DNA of 38,665 nt from JBBQIY01 sp964553035 (GTDB taxonomy: Bacteria; Verrucomicrobiota; Kiritimatiellia; RFP12; UBA3636): assembly GCA_964553035.1 (NCBI GenBank), contig CAZKJH010000019.1:1-38665 (forward strand). Direction: 5' to 3'. Below the pieces are notes generated by a model. It was given only the letters and a program-made list of their open reading frames with translations. It ran no database searches and was not told the DNA's origin. The translations under genes and the position numbers were made by a program. Numbering within the stretch: position 1 is the first letter of the stretch; each line of letters opens with the position of its first letter. This document shows positions 1-6,640 of the stretch, one piece after another.

Positions 1-70
1 ACGGTAGTGGCGCAGAATACTCTTAATCCACGTTAAAAGATCCATCCGAGGAAAATCAGGGGACAGGCGT

Positions 71-197
71 GAATGGCACTAACTTAAGGAAATCTCTCCT
101 TCATAATCGTAATCGTAATCTCTTCAACAGAACGGATTAAGATTACGATTAGGATTAGGATTAAGAGCTGGAAACAGGGCTTAAGTTAGTGCCATTC
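71..197. repeat. 127-bp palindromic element with perfect 18-bp terminal inverted repeats
   Basis: Seen: GAATGGCACTAACTTAAG at 71-88 is repeated as its exact reverse complement at 180-197. Between them lie TAATCG-type repeats (about 103-120) facing GATTACGATTAGGATTAGG-type repeats (about 135-165) on the same strand, so the whole unit could fold into a long interrupted hairpin. No clear target duplication flanks it. Inference: a REP-like or MITE-like non-autonomous element. No second copy was recognised in the window. Confidence 0.75.
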
Positions 198-260
198 GGG
201 ATAGACCCCATTTTTATTTCTGGACGTCTTGTGAACATCGTCGGCTAGCCCGTGTGGGGG

Positions 261-400
261 GCGCAATCACGATTCGTTAACTTCCGGTAGCCGTGATCGG
301 TGATCACGGACGATTCCGGCCTCATCGAGGCGAGCCACAGCAGAGCAAAGGCCTGTAGTCGCGATCGGCTATCACGGACACGTCTGGCCTCAACGATCCA
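261..400. repeat. Degenerate interspersed and tandem repeats
   Basis: The segment 261-297 (starting GCGCAATCACGATTC) closely matches 32593-32629, with about five differences. Inside the region, about 294-328 and 362-396 form an imperfect direct repeat, both with a GATCGG, ATCACGGAC and GGCCTCA order. TGATCGGTGATCA near 294-306 is a small palindrome. I see no credible coding signal from 1 to 570: the short ORFs on both strands are rich in Arg, Ser and Cys and resemble no family. Function unknown. Confidence 0.5.
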
Positions 401-571
401 AAGCGGGAGTGCGCACCCGGAGCGCGGATCAAAAAAATCAATGCGCTTCCCGTGTAATCGGTCAGCCATCGGGGTAGGAGTTAAAAGTATGTTTCACAGG
501 GGGTGATACCTGAGATCTGCTCTACTGTGCTTGACCCAAAGTTGCCATAAATCCGGCAGAAAATTTGTGTG

Positions 572-600
572 TTGCATATATTTCCAAAACGCATTATATT
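572..600 (+). promoter_or_regulatory. Predicted sigma70 promoter of the abiE operon
   Basis: TTGCAT at 572-577 and TATATT at 595-600 are separated by 17 bp, the ideal spacing for a housekeeping promoter. The first ATG of the antitoxin gene is 21 bases downstream of the -10 box, so the leader would be short. The -10 box lies inside the palindrome at 580-617. Confidence 0.65.
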
Positions 601-617
601 TAGTGCATATTGGAAAT
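580..617. promoter_or_regulatory. Palindromic operator overlapping the abiE promoter
   Basis: Two 14-bp arms, 580-593 (ATTTCCAAAACGCA) and 604-617 (TGCATATTGGAAAT), pair at 12 of 14 positions around a 10-bp spacer. The palindrome covers the -10 box and the probable transcription start. Known: AbiEi-type antitoxins repress their own operon by binding inverted repeats in the promoter. Inference: this is the autoregulatory site of the downstream antitoxin. Confidence 0.6.
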
Positions 618-621
618 AAAA

Positions 622-1239
622 ATGAATTGGATAGAATTTAGAAAGAAGATGTTTGACCTTGCTTGTTTCAGCATAAACCAGGTTTATGCATGGCAGCCGG
701 GATTCAATCGCAATAACTTTGTCAACTGGACGCAAAAAGGATATCTGGTGCGTTTAAGACAGGGAATGTATGCATTTCCAGAATACATCTCTGCGCCTGG
801 CATGGCGGCATATTTTGCTGGAAAGATCTACAACCCTTCTTACATCAGCCTGCACTCGGCATTGTCATTCTACGGATTGATTCCGGAATCCGTTGTTCAG
901 ATCACAAGCGTAACATCGCTGAAGACGGCTTCATTCAAGAATCTCTTTGGAGAGTATTCATACAAGAGCATTCGGCAGGAGCTCATGTTCGGCTATCGCC
1001 CTCTGCCTCTTACGGATGGACGGGCTACGTGGTATGCCACCCGTGAGAAAGCGCTGCTGGATCTGCTCTACTTGTATCCATTCTATAATACAGAGCGTGA
1101 ACTAGCTGATTTACGGCTTGATGAGGATATTCTCCATGATGACTTTAATCTCACTGAGTGGGAGTCACTGGGGCGGCGTTTTAAATGCAAGGCGCTTGAA
1201 AAGCGCATGCGGTTACTCGGAAAGGCCTACGGTTTATGA
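622..1239 (+). CDS. abiEi: Type IV toxin-antitoxin system AbiEi family antitoxin
   Basis: A 205-aa protein of the AbiEi / COG5340 type. It has an N-terminal winged-helix-like half (INQVYAWQP, then WTQKGYLVRLRQGMYAFPE at about residues 35-55), where the RLRQGMYAFPE stretch is the family's wing signature. It continues with the typical YISLHSALSFYGLIPE segment and a C-terminal half with ATREKALLDLLYLYP. Such antitoxins repress their operon and antagonise the nucleotidyltransferase toxin without direct binding. I chose ATG at 622 because TTGGAAATAAAA precedes it and the N-terminus then aligns with the family; a TTG at 610 is the alternative. Its stop overlaps the toxin start by 4 bases (ATGA), implying translational coupling. 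The palindrome just upstream fits autoregulation. Confidence in the family is high; activity is inferred. Confidence 0.88.
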   Translation: MNWIEFRKKMFDLACFSINQVYAWQPGFNRNNFVNWTQKGYLVRLRQGMYAFPEYISAPGMAAYFAGKIYNPSYISLHSALSFYGLIPESVVQITSVTSLKTASFKNLFGEYSYKSIRQELMFGYRPLPLTDGRATWYATREKALLDLLYLYPFYNTERELADLRLDEDILHDDFNLTEWESLGRRFKCKALEKRMRLLGKAYGL

Positions 1240-2018
1240 TATCCATAGAGCAGATCAAGAATTTATATCCATCCACCATGAGCGGAAACGCGACATTCCT
1301 GAAATACATCCTGAAGGAATATCTTCAGTTGCTTGTGCTCGACTACCTCTCGACAACACATCACGTCAGAAAGATAACCTTCATCGGAGGCACTAATCTG
1401 CGCCTTACCAAAGGCATTGACCGGTTTTCCGAGGATTTGAATTTTGATTGCAAGGAGTTCACCGAGGAGGAATTTATCAGCATGTCTGATGATGTGCTTC
1501 GATTCTTGCAGCGCAGCGGATTGACGGTTGAGATCAAAGACAAGGTCAACAGCCGCCTGACCGCTTTTCGACGGAGCCTGTACTTCCCAGAGCTGCTCTT
1601 CAACCTGGAGCTCTCCGGACACAGAGAAGAACGTCTTCTTCTAAAACTTGAGGCACAGGATCAGGGGGTACCCTATCAGACGCACATGACACTCATCAAG
1701 GGATGCGGATTTGTTTTCTCTTTTCCGGTTCCGTCGGATGCGGTGCTCTGTGCGATGAAGATTTCTGCCATGCTTGCCCGAAGTAAGGGCAGAGATTACT
1801 ACGACACCATGTTCCTGCTGTCGCAGACAGAGCCGGATTATTCATTTTTGGCCGTACGCTGTGGCATCAGAAACTTGCCGGAACTTAAAAAAGCTGTAGC
1901 GGCGTCACTCCTGTCAATCGACCTCACCCACAAACAAAGAGACTTTGAGCATCTGCTGTTCAATCGCCAGAACAGCGCACGTATTCAGCAGTTCCCAGAG
2001 TTCATTCGATCGCTATAG
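1236..2018 (+). CDS. abiEii: AbiEii-family nucleotidyltransferase toxin
   Basis: A 260-aa DNA polymerase beta-fold nucleotidyltransferase (PF08843 type). The signature runs FIGGTNLRLTKGIDRFSED, residues 49-67. Further on, KLEAQD (about 144-149) and MKISAMLARSKGRDYYD (about 179-195) match the later conserved motifs. Known: family toxins use GTP or other nucleotides to halt growth, and some give phage resistance by abortive infection. It overlaps the antitoxin by ATGA, the standard bicistronic arrangement. Odd point: the acidic pair normally read as DxD in SEDxDF is D-L-N here (Asp67, Asn69), so one metal-binding carboxylate is replaced; Asp71 follows. The toxin may be attenuated, or a neighbouring acid may compensate. 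Confidence 0.87.
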   Translation: MISIEQIKNLYPSTMSGNATFLKYILKEYLQLLVLDYLSTTHHVRKITFIGGTNLRLTKGIDRFSEDLNFDCKEFTEEEFISMSDDVLRFLQRSGLTVEIKDKVNSRLTAFRRSLYFPELLFNLELSGHREERLLLKLEAQDQGVPYQTHMTLIKGCGFVFSFPVPSDAVLCAMKISAMLARSKGRDYYDTMFLLSQTEPDYSFLAVRCGIRNLPELKKAVAASLLSIDLTHKQRDFEHLLFNRQNSARIQQFPEFIRSL

Positions 2019-2052
2019 GGAAAATACCCGTGTTGCCTTGTCCATGAAGGCA

Positions 2053-2271
2053 CAGCAATTCTAATTATGGGCAAAAAGGGGACGAAAGCCATAATCCTAA
2101 AAGCGTAGGTTGACTTACCTCAATTCGAGCAATCGCCTCAGTGGTAACAGGATACCGCTGTTGTGTTCAACTGTCGCGCAGTTGAACACTCTTCTTGCAA
2201 CGTGTTGCCGCTGAGGCGATTGCAATGCGCGAAGTTGTCAACCTACGCTTTTAGGATAATTAGAATTGCTG
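2053..2271. mobile_element. 219-bp non-autonomous element (MITE-like), family CAGCAATTCTAATTAT, copy 1
   Basis: Terminal inverted repeats CAGCAATTCTAATTAT at 2053-2068 and its complement at 2256-2271. ATGAAGGCA flanks it exactly at 2044-2052 and 2272-2280, a 9-bp target duplication. The pairing continues inward: 2096-2114 complements 2237-2255 over 19 bp, and inner arms GCAATCGCCTCAG and CTGAGGCGATTGC also pair, with a loop near GTTCAACTGTCGCGCAGTTG. The left arm carries about 27 extra bases (2069-2095) absent from the right arm, itself bounded by ATTATGG and CCATAAT. No coding capacity. Inference: mobilised in trans by an unseen transposase that makes 9-10 bp duplications. Confidence 0.85.
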
Positions 2272-2335
2272 ATGAAGGCAACAAGGCGTTGATGTAAGAG
2301 ACTAAGTGTGAGAGACCGCTTATTTTCCTTGGAAC

Positions 2336-2389
2336 GGTAGGGCGGTCAGCCCCTGACCGCCGCGGACACCACGGGGTGGCGTCCCTACC
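2336..2389. repeat. REP-like palindrome with GGTAGGG / CCCTACC ends
   Basis: GGTAGGG at 2336-2342 and CCCTACC at 2383-2389 bracket a strong hairpin, CGGTCAGCCCCTGACCG, and a second CCACGGGGTGG hairpin. The same GGTAGGG/CCCTACC ends occur inside the element at 14949-15101. The rest of the gap from 2272 to 2737 shows no gene I can support; a 61-codon ORF at 2590 has no recognisable features. Confidence 0.55.
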
Positions 2390-2737
2390 CAGCTCCGTAA
2401 ATCCCATCATCCCAATCTCTGTGTCTCCAACTCTCTGTGTTTAAAACCGCACCGCGCTTGTTGAGACAATTTGGTTCAGATTCATGCCTAGCAAGCCTTC
2501 ATACAGAGCGGGTTTATTGTTTACCAGTATAGTAGAGAGAAAAGAAAAACGGTGAGCCTGTAAAAAAAATATCGCGAATCAAAAAATTAATGCTGGTTTC
2601 GGCCCGGGTCATTCCGAGCTTGCCCATTAAGGAATCACGCCTTATAATTGAAATCATCAAAGACGATAAGCAATTGCGCTCAATATACTACTTTTTGACC
2701 ATCGCTTATCCACAATCGACATCAAACAAACCCGATA

Positions 2738-3091
2738 ATGCCACAGAATCCAACCCCGCGATCCTCCACTCATGAGAATCCTCAACGTCCAGCCTCTATG
2801 TCGGCGGTTGGATTCTCGGAGAATCTGTTCTGGGATATCGATATCACCGATCTCGACCTTGACAAGCAGGAGGCCTTTGTCGTCAATAGAGTCCTCGACC
2901 GTGGCACATGGGAAGATTGGCTTCGGATTCTCGCCCACTACGGCATGCCCAGGATCAAGGCTGTCGCTTTGAATATCAGGAGTCTTGCCCCGAAATCCCT
3001 TGCCTTCATTTCCACAGTTACGGACACGCCAAAGGAGGATTTTCGATGCTATACTTTAACACAGTCCAGAGCGACACATTGGCATTACTGA
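2738..3091 (+). CDS. DUF6922-type antitoxin paired with a nucleotidyltransferase
   Basis: A 117-aa protein whose core, ENLFWDIDITDLDLDKQEAF then RVLDRGTWEDWLRILAHYG and TDTPKEDFRCY, matches the small DUF6922-like proteins found directly upstream of AbiEii/AbiGii-type nucleotidyltransferases. The first 20 residues are atypical. ATG at 2798 (MSAVGFSENLFWDI) would give a 97-aa protein nearer the usual length, and neither start has a good ribosome binding site. The C-terminus overlaps the next gene by 46 bases, and the next gene's strong AAAGGAGG site lies within this coding sequence, so the two are co-expressed. The antitoxin role is inferred from pairing. Confidence 0.7.
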   Translation: MPQNPTPRSSTHENPQRPASMSAVGFSENLFWDIDITDLDLDKQEAFVVNRVLDRGTWEDWLRILAHYGMPRIKAVALNIRSLAPKSLAFISTVTDTPKEDFRCYTLTQSRATHWHY

Positions 3092-3693
3092 AATCTCTCC
3101 AATCTATACCGGAGTTATGCCACACGCGACTGGTAGGCGGCACGGCTCTCGCGTTGCAACTCGGTCATCGGATGTCGATTGATCTCGACTTGTTTGGTAA
3201 AATCGATAGCGACTCTGCAGCACTGAGAATTGCTTTTTCAAAACACAGCCTGCCATCCATCGCCACCCACACCTCAACACACATCTTCCAATTCCTGATC
3301 CACTCTGTTCAAGTTGACATTGTCAACTATCCCTACCCATGGCTTGCAGATCCAGTCGTGAACGATGGTATTGCGTTGGCGGGGCTCTCCGATATTGCAG
3401 CCATGAAACTGTCCGCCATTACAAACAGAGGTAGCAAGAAAGACTTCGTTGACCTCTTCTTCCTTTTGAATATTTACTCTCTTGATGCTATGCTGAACTT
3501 GTATAAAGACAAGTATCCCGATGGTGCGATCTTCAATGTGATCCAAAGTCTCACTTATTTCAATGATGCAGAAAACGATCCAATGCCGCGCCTTCTGGCA
3601 GAATGCCAATGGGATCGGGTTAAACAGACAATCGCCAACAACGTGCGAGAGTTCTTGAAGGGTATCAGGGTCAACCCTTGTCTCTTGAAATAA
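3046..3693 (+). CDS. Nucleotidyltransferase (AbiEii/AbiGii-like) toxin, C-terminus replaced by repeat sequence
   Basis: A 215-aa nucleotidyltransferase-fold protein. LVGGTALALQLGHR (residues 29-42) and SIDLDLF (44-50) give the GG and intact DxD motifs (Asp46, Asp48). AAMKLSAITNRGSKKDFVDL supplies the later Lys and KDFxDL motif. I chose ATG at 3046 over earlier in-frame codons because AAAGGAGG sits 7 bases upstream. Known: members transfer nucleotides and act as growth-inhibiting toxins beside a small antitoxin. Oddity: the last residues (RVNPCLLK) and the stop are encoded by a GGGTCAACCC-type repeat and the start of a 168-bp duplicated segment, so the native end was probably lost or overwritten by the rearrangement. 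It is unrelated in detail to the AbiEii pair upstream. Confidence 0.8.
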   Translation: MLYFNTVQSDTLALLKSLQSIPELCHTRLVGGTALALQLGHRMSIDLDLFGKIDSDSAALRIAFSKHSLPSIATHTSTHIFQFLIHSVQVDIVNYPYPWLADPVVNDGIALAGLSDIAAMKLSAITNRGSKKDFVDLFFLLNIYSLDAMLNLYKDKYPDGAIFNVIQSLTYFNDAENDPMPRLLAECQWDRVKQTIANNVREFLKGIRVNPCLLK

Positions 3694-3855
3694 GAAATAA
3701 GGGCTTATGCCGAGATCGGCCGCCATGGGTCGTAGCCGAACTATTTTCTGGGAGAAACTCCACAAGGCCTTTCTGGAGAAGTACCCCAAGTCTGCGATGA
3801 ATGATTTGATCCGGGATCGGATTCTTCCCGCGATTGCGGAAAAGACACTTGAAAT
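3688..3855. repeat. 168-bp duplicated segment, copy 1 (copy 2 at 12767-12934)
   Basis: Positions 3688-3855 match 12767-12934 over the full 168 bp with only two differences, both near the 3-prime end (A to C and A to G). The two copies are 9.1 kb apart in the same orientation. The segment holds a GAAATAAGAAATAAGGGCTT leader followed by the coding tail of a TPR gene. The near identity implies a recent duplication or gene conversion, and it is a ready substrate for deletion of everything between. Confidence 0.92.
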
Positions 3856-3895
3856 CAAGGAAATCGAAAAGGAGAATGTTTGTTCAAATGAATAG
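3707..3895 (+). pseudogene. Remnant of the 3-prime end of a TPR gene (block A)
   Basis: The frame reads KLHKAFLEKYPKS and later ILPAIAEKTLE, matching the very end of the intact TPR gene (LHKAFLEKYPKS and RLPAIAKKTL just before its stop at 8845). The first 17 codons (MPRSAAMGRSRTIFWEK) are unrelated. As in the complete block, this tail lies immediately upstream of the Gly-rich exported-protein gene, so it is what remains of that gene's upstream TPR partner after truncation. An AAAAGGAG stretch at its end may serve the next gene. Confidence 0.75.
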
Positions 3896-4439
3896 GGTCC
3901 AGTTAAAAACGGTTGTTGCGCTTTTTTGCGCCTTGCCGTATATTTCCACGACAAATGGAAACGGAGTGCACACGGTTTATGTCAAGCCGAACGACAAGAA
4001 GCTCGTGGCGATACCGGTGACGGGTCCTTACACGGGGTATTTGGATATTCGTCCAGAAGGAGGTAAATTGATCTGCTCGGGAATCAACATACAAGACTGG
4101 AACTTGTGGATGTCCGTAGAGCCGAAAACCCCGTCTCTTCACAAGTACCGAGTCATGAACGCCTATTCCGGACAGGAGTTCGTCTCCATCACTGGCCTTG
4201 TTACAACCACCGGATCCGGCGGCGGCAAAGGGAAACTCCCGCCGTTCCAGGTCACGGTGCCGGAAATTGATGTGGACTGGGTTGATTACGCTGGCTGGAG
4301 CGAGGAGAGTGGCGAGGATACGCGCATCGTCTATCTGGCAAATGATGTACGCAAGGAGTTCATCGTTCGCGAGCCACGCGAGAAATACGACGGTATGCTT
4401 CCCATGCCGGATCGGCTACCGGATCTGGAACTCACCTAG
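3888..4439 (+). pseudogene. Exported Gly-rich protein, N-terminal part, ended by an amber codon (block A)
   Basis: From ATG 3888 the product starts with a signal peptide (MNRVQLKTVVALFCALPYIS, cleavage near TTNGNG). It then aligns with the large protein at 8864-11479 in the order VKPNDKKLVAIPVTGP, IRPEGG, NLWMSVEPKTPSLHKYRVMNAYSGQEFV, a short Gly linker, LPPFQVTVPEIDVDW, GEDTRIV and LELT. The paralogue continues LELTW; here that Trp codon (TGG at 9503 in the paralogue) is TAG at 4437-4439, and the same frame stays open for 149 more codons. This is a nonsense mutation in a longer gene. Family function unknown; envelope or surface location inferred. An upstream in-frame ATG at 3876 is possible. 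Confidence 0.8.
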
Positions 4440-4448
4440 CCGCAGGGA

Positions 4449-4886
4449 GTGCGGGTCTACACGAACAACGTCCTAGTTGCCTCGCCGATGAAAATCAAGT
4501 CGAAAGAATGGACACAGAAAGGCAACTCCTGGCCGATTCATCTTTTCGCCGAGCAGGACATGAGTCAAAGCCCTCCGCCTTCTGGAACTTTGTCCATCCG
4601 GCTCGAACGCATGCCGACCAAGTGGGATGTGAACGGCGAAATCACATTCGACGAGATCAAATGTCAAGCGATTGTTCTGATAACGGAAACCTATGCAACA
4701 GTTCCTGCGAACATCACAAGAAAAAAGATTGGCGTTGGAGAGCGTGTTCAGATCTGGTTGCGTCCAAATGTTAATGCCCCTATTGTATGGGTGCCTCCGC
4801 TATCTGGGACTCTTAGCGCAACATCTGGACAGATCATTACATTTACCGCCGCTGATCAAGCTAGTACATTGTACAGGCAGAAATGA
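4449..4886 (+). pseudogene. Exported protein, middle part with Ig-like domain (block A)
   Basis: Continues the frame interrupted by TAG at 4437; the GTG at 4449 is probably not a real start. It reads VYTNNVLVASPMK, corresponding in position to IYDANWNQVISG of the paralogue. It ends with a beta-rich Ig-like stretch (GVGERVQIWLRPN, GTLSATSGQIITFTAAD) of a kind common in bacterial surface proteins. The final codons after ADQAS derive from the element inserted at 4864-4989, which throws the frame. Reading across the amber stop and removing the insertion would give one protein of about 490 aa from 3888 to 5497. Confidence 0.75.
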
Positions 4887-4989
4887 CGGTAATTTTCAGG
4901 TAGAGTACATGATTAACAATATTGAAACCAAGAACTTAATCTTGTAAATCTTGTAATCTTGTCTTACCAATACGCGCTGTACAGAGTAC
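4864..4989. mobile_element. 126-bp MITE-like insertion with TA target duplication inside the exported-protein gene
   Basis: Ends GTACATTGTACAG (4864-4876) and CTGTACAGAGTAC (4977-4989) are inverted repeats matching at 11 of 13 positions, flanked by TA at 4862-4863 and 4990-4991. Deleting the element plus one TA (128 bp) joins the reading frames exactly: ADQAS continues into T-P-T-I-M-A-I-Q-N-G. CTAGTAC at both junctions gives the same repaired product. TA duplication is typical of IS630/Tc1-mariner-type transposition (established knowledge); assignment to that group is inference. The interior carries a CTTGTAAATCTTGTAATC-like stretch (about 4940-4961) and no gene. Confidence 0.8.
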
Positions 4990-5005
4990 TAGTACTCCTA
5001 CGATT

Positions 5006-5497
5006 ATGGCAATTCAGAATGGAATAACCTACTCTGTCAGTTTCACGGTTGTTGAGCCTACGCATTTGACGGCAGTAAAAACAAAAGAGTTGGAATACCC
5101 AGACGGGGGTTTTGGTGTGGGTATGGATATTTCAATTACCGCGCATCCAATAGATGTTTCGTTTTCTGAAGTTAAAGTTCTAGAAGATCCAAGCCCAGCT
5201 ATCAACATTAAGGGATACTTCACAAACTATCCGCTGGGAGTACTTGACCATAAACCGAATCCTCTCTGGGGTACGCTTAGCGCCCATAATGCCTACGCTG
5301 ACACGGCAGCACTAAGTCAGTGCCCATCTCCCTGGAGTTCTGGTAGTTATCAGTGGGATATTCCCGTTTTGTGGCGTGTTGGCGATGGCAATAGTAAAAG
5401 TCTCTCTACTCCCGTCATGCAAAAAATGACAATACATAGCGAAGATGGAAACAGCAGCGTTGAAAAACTGGGGTGTTCTGCAACGAGGTGTCCCTGA
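5006..5497 (+). pseudogene. Exported protein, C-terminal part (block A)
   Basis: About 163 codons that complete the interrupted gene once the insertion is removed. Recognisable pieces are a beta-strand-rich segment (YSVSFTVVEPTHLTAVKTKE), a GGFGVGMDISITAHP segment, SFSEVKVLEDP with GYFTNYPLGVLDHKPNPLW, then SSGSYQWDIPVLWRVGDG and a terminal KLGCSATRCP. It has no similarity that I can see to the C-terminal half of the paralogue at 8864-11479, although their N-terminal halves are related. ATG 5006 is internal to the original gene and probably not a start. The stop is 16 bases before the next gene. Confidence 0.65.
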
Positions 5498-5513
5498 TGA
5501 ATGGAGATAAGAG

Positions 5514-6293
5514 ATGAAAAAGCAAAATGATATGAGAATGGTGCTGGTGATCGCGGCTATACTGGCTGGGGGGATTGCTCCTTTCTGTGCCGGAAAGGAT
5601 ACTCCTTCTCAATCCCAATTAGGTTCAACCCAGAAGTGGGAGCGGCTTGAAGCAAGTTGGCAGAATCAACGGCCCGTTGCTTATTATGCGTTGGCAAATG
5701 AACTAATCAACGAGATAAGAACGAATGCGGTTCCTGATGATGTCAATGGCAATGTCGCAAGCCTTTTGGGACACGTTTTGTCGAAGGGGGTCGGCCCGAA
5801 GGAGGGTGTGGTGAGGGAAGACCTCGCCGTCATTGAAAGATTGGCGCAGTTGCTCATCAGCGTTGAGGATACGGCCACGACCGAGGAGCGTCGAACGAAT
5901 GTGGTGCTGTTGGCGACGTGTCTCAAATGCGTTAAGAAAGCGCATGTCGAGGGATACGAGCCCAAGAAGGTTTATATGAATATCTCTCCTCCTTATATTC
6001 CTTCTGGCTACGACAAACCCGTGATGGCAGGCATGAATCCCGAAGCGATTACAGACCCTGTAATGAAAGCCAAATACGCGGATCTCTTGCTAAAAAATGC
6101 AAGGAACAATGATGAAAATGTGCGGCAGATGGAGTTAGAAGTGCTTCAGAGGCCATTACGCCGCCTGCTTATCCACTACATGGAGGTCTCCGCCATGAAG
6201 AGAAGTCTAGCACCGGATCTCATCAAGATCGGTGCGGAGGCTGCAGGCGTGTCCGAGGACGAAATAAGAGATGGATCCGCCTATCGCTGGTAG
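5514..6293 (+). CDS. Small exported protein of unknown family (partner of block A)
   Basis: 259 aa, with GGAGATAAGAG just before ATG 5514. N-terminal signal peptide: charged start MKKQNDMR, hydrophobic MVLVIAAILAGGIAPF, probable cleavage near CAG-KDT. The rest is mostly helical and polar (WERLEASWQNQRPVAYYALANELINEIRT; LLGHVLSKGV; LEVLQRPLRRLLIHYMEVSAMKRS) with no family I recognise and no catalytic motif. It follows the broken exported-protein gene by 16 bases and occupies the same place as the unrelated exported protein at 11487-12464 in block B. Its frame is intact although its upstream partner is broken. Role unknown; an accessory or protective partner is one possibility. Confidence 0.7.
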   Translation: MKKQNDMRMVLVIAAILAGGIAPFCAGKDTPSQSQLGSTQKWERLEASWQNQRPVAYYALANELINEIRTNAVPDDVNGNVASLLGHVLSKGVGPKEGVVREDLAVIERLAQLLISVEDTATTEERRTNVVLLATCLKCVKKAHVEGYEPKKVYMNISPPYIPSGYDKPVMAGMNPEAITDPVMKAKYADLLLKNARNNDENVRQMELEVLQRPLRRLLIHYMEVSAMKRSLAPDLIKIGAEAAGVSEDEIRDGSAYRW

Positions 6294-6369
6294 GTGAGCC
6301 CCATTGCGTCGTCGTCGGGGCGGTGGTATCTGGGGGGGCTCCGGCGGGCAGGGGGCTCCGGGGAGGGGG

Positions 6370-6406
6370 CTCCGGGGTCAACCCTGAAAATAAGAAATAA
6401 GGGCTT
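6370..6406. repeat. GGGGTCAACCCTG-AAAATAAGAAATAAG repeat
   Basis: CTCCGGGGTCAACCCTGAAA and the following AATAAG-rich stretch match 12713-12744 and 12749-12785 exactly, and are related to 3668-3706 and 12486-12500. GGGTCAACCC includes a GGGT/ACCC palindrome. It is preceded by GGGGCTCCGG low-complexity DNA (6319-6375). The gap 6294-6640 shows no supported gene. Confidence 0.75.
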
Positions 6407-6640
6407 TTGCTAAGCGACAATAATTTTCATGAAAAAGTTCTTGCAATTGCTCTGCGGAAGCGTTAAATTCCGCGCCCAGTTTTTCGGACGGATAGCGGCG
6501 AATCTACGAGGTAGTAAGTCGCAGTCTCAAAAGCGAGTGTGTGTGTGTTCCACAGAGGCCGTAGTTCGTCCCGTAGCAGGGGCGCACATGGCATCGAGGC
6601 GTTGTTGCTGTGGAAGATACTTGTGGGTAAATTTGAGTTG

